From JAWLHU01 sp049324875 (lineage in GTDB: Bacteria > Bacillota > Sulfobacillia > Symbiobacteriales > Symbiobacteriaceae): 64,000 bases of DNA. Under the pieces are notes generated by a model. It worked only from the letters and a program-made list of their open reading frames with translations, was not told where the DNA came from and did no database searches. A program made the position numbers and the translations under genes. Position 1 is the stretch's first letter, and each line of letters starts with the position of its first letter. The DNA is taken from assembly GCA_049324875.1 (NCBI GenBank), contig JBMONC010000060.1, positions 1 to 64,000 of the forward strand, written 5' to 3'. This document shows, piece after piece, positions 61,247 to 64,000 of the stretch.

Positions 61247-62407
61247 ATGCTGACGGAGAAGTCCCTGTTGATGCTTCCGGGTCCCACACCCATTCCCCCG
61301 CAGGTGGCGGCGGCGATGACCCAGCCGATGATCAACCACCGGGGAGAGGCTTTCTTCACGCTGTTCGATGAGGTGTCGGCCAACCTGAAGCTGGTCTTCC
61401 GCACCGAACAGCCGGTCTACATCTTCCCGGCGGCCGGCTCGGGTGGCTGGGAGGCCGCCCTGGTCAATACGCTCAACCCCGGCGACACCGTGCTGAGCGT
61501 CTCGGTGGGCGACTTCGGCGAGCGCTGGTTCAAGGTGGCAAGGGCACTGGGCTTTACGGTGGAGCGGCTGGTCTTTGACCCGGGGCAGGCTGCCGACCCG
61601 GCTCGGATTGCCGAGCGGCTGGAGGCCGACCGGGAGAAGGCGATCAAGGCGGTGCTGATCCAGCACAACGAAACCTCCACCGGTGTGACCAACGACGTGG
61701 AGGCCATCGCCCGAGTGGTGCGGGAGCACGGGGCGCTGCTCATGGTGGACAGCGTCTCGGGCCTGGGCGCCCTGCCGCTGGAGTTTGATGCCTGGGGGCT
61801 GGACGTGGTGCTGACCGGGGCGCAGAAGGCGCTGATGTGCCCGCCCGGCCTCTCCATGATCGCCTTCTCCGAGCGGGCCCGGGCCGCCAGCGAGAGCAAC
61901 AAGATGCCCCGCTTTTACTGGGACCTCAAGGCGGTGCACAACAGCTACTTGAAGCGGCAGACCCCCTACACGCCTGCCATCTCCCTCTTCTACGCCCTGC
62001 AGGCTGCACTGCGCATGATCAAGCAGGAGACGGTTGAGGGCGCCTGGGCCCGCCACCGGCTGATGGGCCAGATGTGCCGGGCCGGGGTGAAGGCCATGGG
62101 GCTCACCCTGCTGGCGCAGGACGAGGCCCGGGCCTCCAACGCCGTGACGGCGGTGCTGGCACCCGTCGATCCGAAGAAGCTGCGCAAGGTGGCCCGGGAG
62201 CGGCTGGGCGTGCAGTTGGCCGGGGGTCAGGCCGATCTGGAGTCCAAGATCTTCCGGATCGGTCACCTGGGGTATGTGACCCCGAACGACGTGATCCAGG
62301 CGCTGGCGGCGACCGAGATCGCCCTGGCCCTGAGCGGGGTGGAGGTTCCCGTTGGCGAGGCGGTCGCAGCTGCTCAGAAGGTATGGGTGAGCCATCTCCA
62401 TGGATGA
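61247..62407 (+). CDS. Class V aminotransferase (serine-pathway, phosphoserine/alanine-glyoxylate type)
   Basis: 386 residues, fold-type I PLP enzyme of class V. GPTPIPPQV, the PLP lysine in LTGAQKALMCPPG (about 193-205), HNETSTGV (about 143-150) and the C-terminal FRIGHLGYVTPNDV region are typical of the serine-pyruvate/alanine-glyoxylate aminotransferase group. In a Ser T-box operon beside serA it most likely makes phosphoserine from phosphohydroxypyruvate, standing in for SerC, but that is inference. ATG with GAGGAGGC 10 nt upstream. Confidence 0.85.
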   Translation: MLTEKSLLMLPGPTPIPPQVAAAMTQPMINHRGEAFFTLFDEVSANLKLVFRTEQPVYIFPAAGSGGWEAALVNTLNPGDTVLSVSVGDFGERWFKVARALGFTVERLVFDPGQAADPARIAERLEADREKAIKAVLIQHNETSTGVTNDVEAIARVVREHGALLMVDSVSGLGALPLEFDAWGLDVVLTGAQKALMCPPGLSMIAFSERARAASESNKMPRFYWDLKAVHNSYLKRQTPYTPAISLFYALQAALRMIKQETVEGAWARHRLMGQMCRAGVKAMGLTLLAQDEARASNAVTAVLAPVDPKKLRKVARERLGVQLAGGQADLESKIFRIGHLGYVTPNDVIQALAATEIALALSGVEVPVGEAVAAAQKVWVSHLHG

Positions 62408-63116
62408 TCGTTACCGCAGAGCCCTGGATGCTGCTGTGGCCGAGTTGATGGCCGATCCGGAGGTCGTCGGGATCCTGTTCACCGGGTCGGTCCAGCAGGG
62501 GCATCCCGATCCGACCAGTGATCTGGACCTCTATGTCGTCACCCACAAGCGCCTGACCTGGCGGGAGACCCGGCGCTGTGCAGGGGTCACCACCGAGTTG
62601 TTCATCAACAACGTCGCCAGCATGCGGTGGCGGATCACCCGTCCTGACGAGATCGCAGCCGCCGCCGGCTTTGCGACCGGGGTGGTCCTGCTGGACCGGA
62701 CCGGTGAGGTGGCGGAGCTCCAGGCGCTGGCCCGCCGGCGGTGGGAGGCACCCCCGCCCGCCCTCACCCCCGAGCAGGTAGACCTCCTCCGGTACGCCCT
62801 GACCGATCTGGCCGAGGACCTGGAGGATGTGGCCCATGACCCCGTCAACTCCCGTGTCGTCGGGGCGGCGCTCATCCAGCAGGCGATGGAGGCCTTCTGC
62901 AAGATCCACCGGCACCACGGGGCCAAGGCCAAGCGCCTCTTTGCGTACGTATCGGAGCGGGACAAGCTGCTGGGCATCATGCTGCGGGACTACTACGCCC
63001 GTGGGATGCACGCCAAGCACGCCCAGGAGATCGTGGACTACGTGCTCGCCCCGGTGGGCGGGCGGCTGATTGAATGGCAGAGCCCAAAGGCTCCCTACCC
63101 CCGACAAGGAGGCTGA
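62400..63116 (+). CDS. Nucleotidyltransferase-fold protein in the serine operon
   Basis: 238 residues. N-terminal MNT-type nucleotidyltransferase core: LFTGSVQQGHPDPTSDLDLYVV holds the GS motif and the DxD metal ligands. The C-terminal half is helical (ALIQQAMEAFCKIHRHHGAKAKRLFAY), as in HEPN-like or KNTase-type partners. It overlaps the aminotransferase by 8 nt and is followed by serA, so it is translationally coupled in the operon. No known link to serine metabolism. It could nucleotidylate a protein or small molecule. Confidence 0.7.
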   Translation: MDDRYRRALDAAVAELMADPEVVGILFTGSVQQGHPDPTSDLDLYVVTHKRLTWRETRRCAGVTTELFINNVASMRWRITRPDEIAAAAGFATGVVLLDRTGEVAELQALARRRWEAPPPALTPEQVDLLRYALTDLAEDLEDVAHDPVNSRVVGAALIQQAMEAFCKIHRHHGAKAKRLFAYVSERDKLLGIMLRDYYARGMHAKHAQEIVDYVLAPVGGRLIEWQSPKAPYPRQGG

Positions 63117-63122
63117 TTTCCC

Positions 63123-64000
63123 ATGAAAATTCTGGTGGCTGAAGCGATTTCGGAGGCGGGGATTCGCCTCCTCAAGGCAGAGCACGAGGTGGATGTCCGC
63201 AAACTCTCCCCGGCTGAGCTGCTGGAGGTGATCGGTGAGTACGATGCGATCATCACCCGTTCGGAGACCAAGGTCACGGCGGAGGTGCTGGCCCGCGGCA
63301 CCCGGCTGAAGGTGGTCGGTCGGGCCGGCGTCGGCGTGGACAACGTGGATGTGGAGGCGGCCACCGAGCGCGGCGTCGTGGTGGTCAACGTCCCCGGAGC
63401 GAACACCTACTCCACGGCGGAGCAGGCGATGGGGCTCCTCATTGCCGTGGCCCGGCACATCCCCCAGGCGCACCATGCCCTGGCCAGGGAGGGGCGCTGG
63501 GACCGCAAGACCTACGTCGGCACCGAGCTGTACGGCAAGACCCTCGGCATCATCGGGCTGGGGCGCATCGGCTCCGAGGTGGCGGTGCGGGCCAAGGCCT
63601 TCGGCATGAAGATCCTGGCCTACGACCCCTACGTGCCGGCGGGCCGGGCCGAGGCGCTGGGCGTCACCATGGTGGACGAGATCCCCGCCCTGCTGCCCCA
63701 GGTGGACTTCCTCTCGATCCACGCCGCCAAGACCAGTGAGTCGGCCAAGTTGATTCGGGCGAAGGAGTTGGCGTTGATGAAGCCAACCGCCCGCATTATC
63801 AACTGCGCCCGGGGCGGCATGATCGACGAGGAGGCGCTGTACGAGGCGCTGCGGGAGAAGCGGCTGGCCGGAGCGGCGCTGGACGTCTTCGCCGTGGAGC
63901 CCTGCACCGACAGCCCGCTCTTCTCCCTCCCCAACGTCGTGGTCACCCCCCATCTCTCCGCCTCCACGGAGGAGGCTCAGGATGCGAACGGCCGGTACAT
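63123..64000 (+). CDS. serA: D-3-phosphoglycerate dehydrogenase, 3' end outside window
   Basis: The 292 visible codons start at ATG 63123 with SD AAGGAGG. N-terminal substrate domain MKILVAEAISEAG, then the NAD-binding domain with GIIGLGRIGSEVA, catalytic Arg in INCARGGMIDEE, Glu in DVFAVEP and His in TPHLSASTEEAQ. The C-terminal regulatory part is beyond the window. First enzyme of serine synthesis from 3-phosphoglycerate. Third gene of the T-box operon. Confidence 0.95.
   Translation, partial: MKILVAEAISEAGIRLLKAEHEVDVRKLSPAELLEVIGEYDAIITRSETKVTAEVLARGTRLKVVGRAGVGVDNVDVEAATERGVVVVNVPGANTYSTAEQAMGLLIAVARHIPQAHHALAREGRWDRKTYVGTELYGKTLGIIGLGRIGSEVAVRAKAFGMKILAYDPYVPAGRAEALGVTMVDEIPALLPQVDFLSIHAAKTSESAKLIRAKELALMKPTARIINCARGGMIDEEALYEALREKRLAGAALDVFAVEPCTDSPLFSLPNVVVTPHLSASTEEAQDANGRY

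Overview
This window is the replication-origin region of a Gram-positive, endospore-forming Firmicute (Bacillota) chromosome. It holds rpmH-rnpA-yidD-yidC-jag-mnmE-mnmG-rsmG-parA-parB on one side of dnaA and dnaA-dnaN-rlbA-recF-remB-gyrB-gyrA on the other. The walRK-yycHI operon, remB, a YpiB/IDEAL protein, the sporulation genes yyaC and lonC, and two tRNA genes support this. High GC (about 60% by eye) and many GTG and TTG starts, each with a good Shine-Dalgarno (SD), suggest a Symbiobacterium-like lineage. That placement is inference from gene order and composition only.

Left edge (1-5.7 kb): accessory DNA. It contains the 3' part of a membrane-bound LuxR regulator, a DUF3592-like protein, a frameshifted glycosyltransferase remnant, a TspO-like membrane protein and an SDR/VTT operon divergent from a Crp-type regulator. 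Two extra copies of the rlmH 3' end lie at about 3.1 and 3.5 kb, so integration at rlmH (as SCC elements do) is worth testing. 5.7-12.5 kb: walR-walK-yycH-yycI-murA-rlmH, the envelope-stress signalling unit; MurA has Asp in place of the catalytic Cys. 12.6-17.7 kb: cell-wall and surface genes (peptidase MA, YpiB, two divergent LysM/M23 peptidases, a lytic transglycosylase). 17.9-21.2 kb: a decayed integrative element between two tRNA-Thr copies, followed by tRNA-Gly.

21.3-30.1 kb: purA, dnaB, lonC, rplI, yybS, rpsR-ssb-rpsF, DUF951 and cvpA. The purA upstream region carries a PurR-type box pair, two inverted DnaA-box-like sites and four CGTCGCG repeats at an exact 19-bp period. 30.1-39.8 kb: an EamA transporter, a complete branched-chain amino-acid ABC transporter (livKHMGF), a TPR protein, yyaC, a bactofilin with its M23 partner, and DUF4446. 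39.9-50.7 kb: three perfect parS sites, parB-parA, the rsmG to rpmH block, then a bipartite oriC with DnaA-box clusters on both sides of dnaA. 50.7-58 kb: dnaN to gyrA. 58-60.8 kb: pdxST, a lone prepilin-like gene and a small Cys-rich protein.

60.8-64 kb: a serine biosynthesis operon (class V aminotransferase, nucleotidyltransferase, serA cut by the window edge). It is headed by a serine T-box leader that has one decoding domain (UCC specifier) but two successive T-box antiterminator/terminator modules. Most genes left of dnaA are on the minus strand and most to the right on the plus strand, so they are mostly co-directional with replication from oriC.
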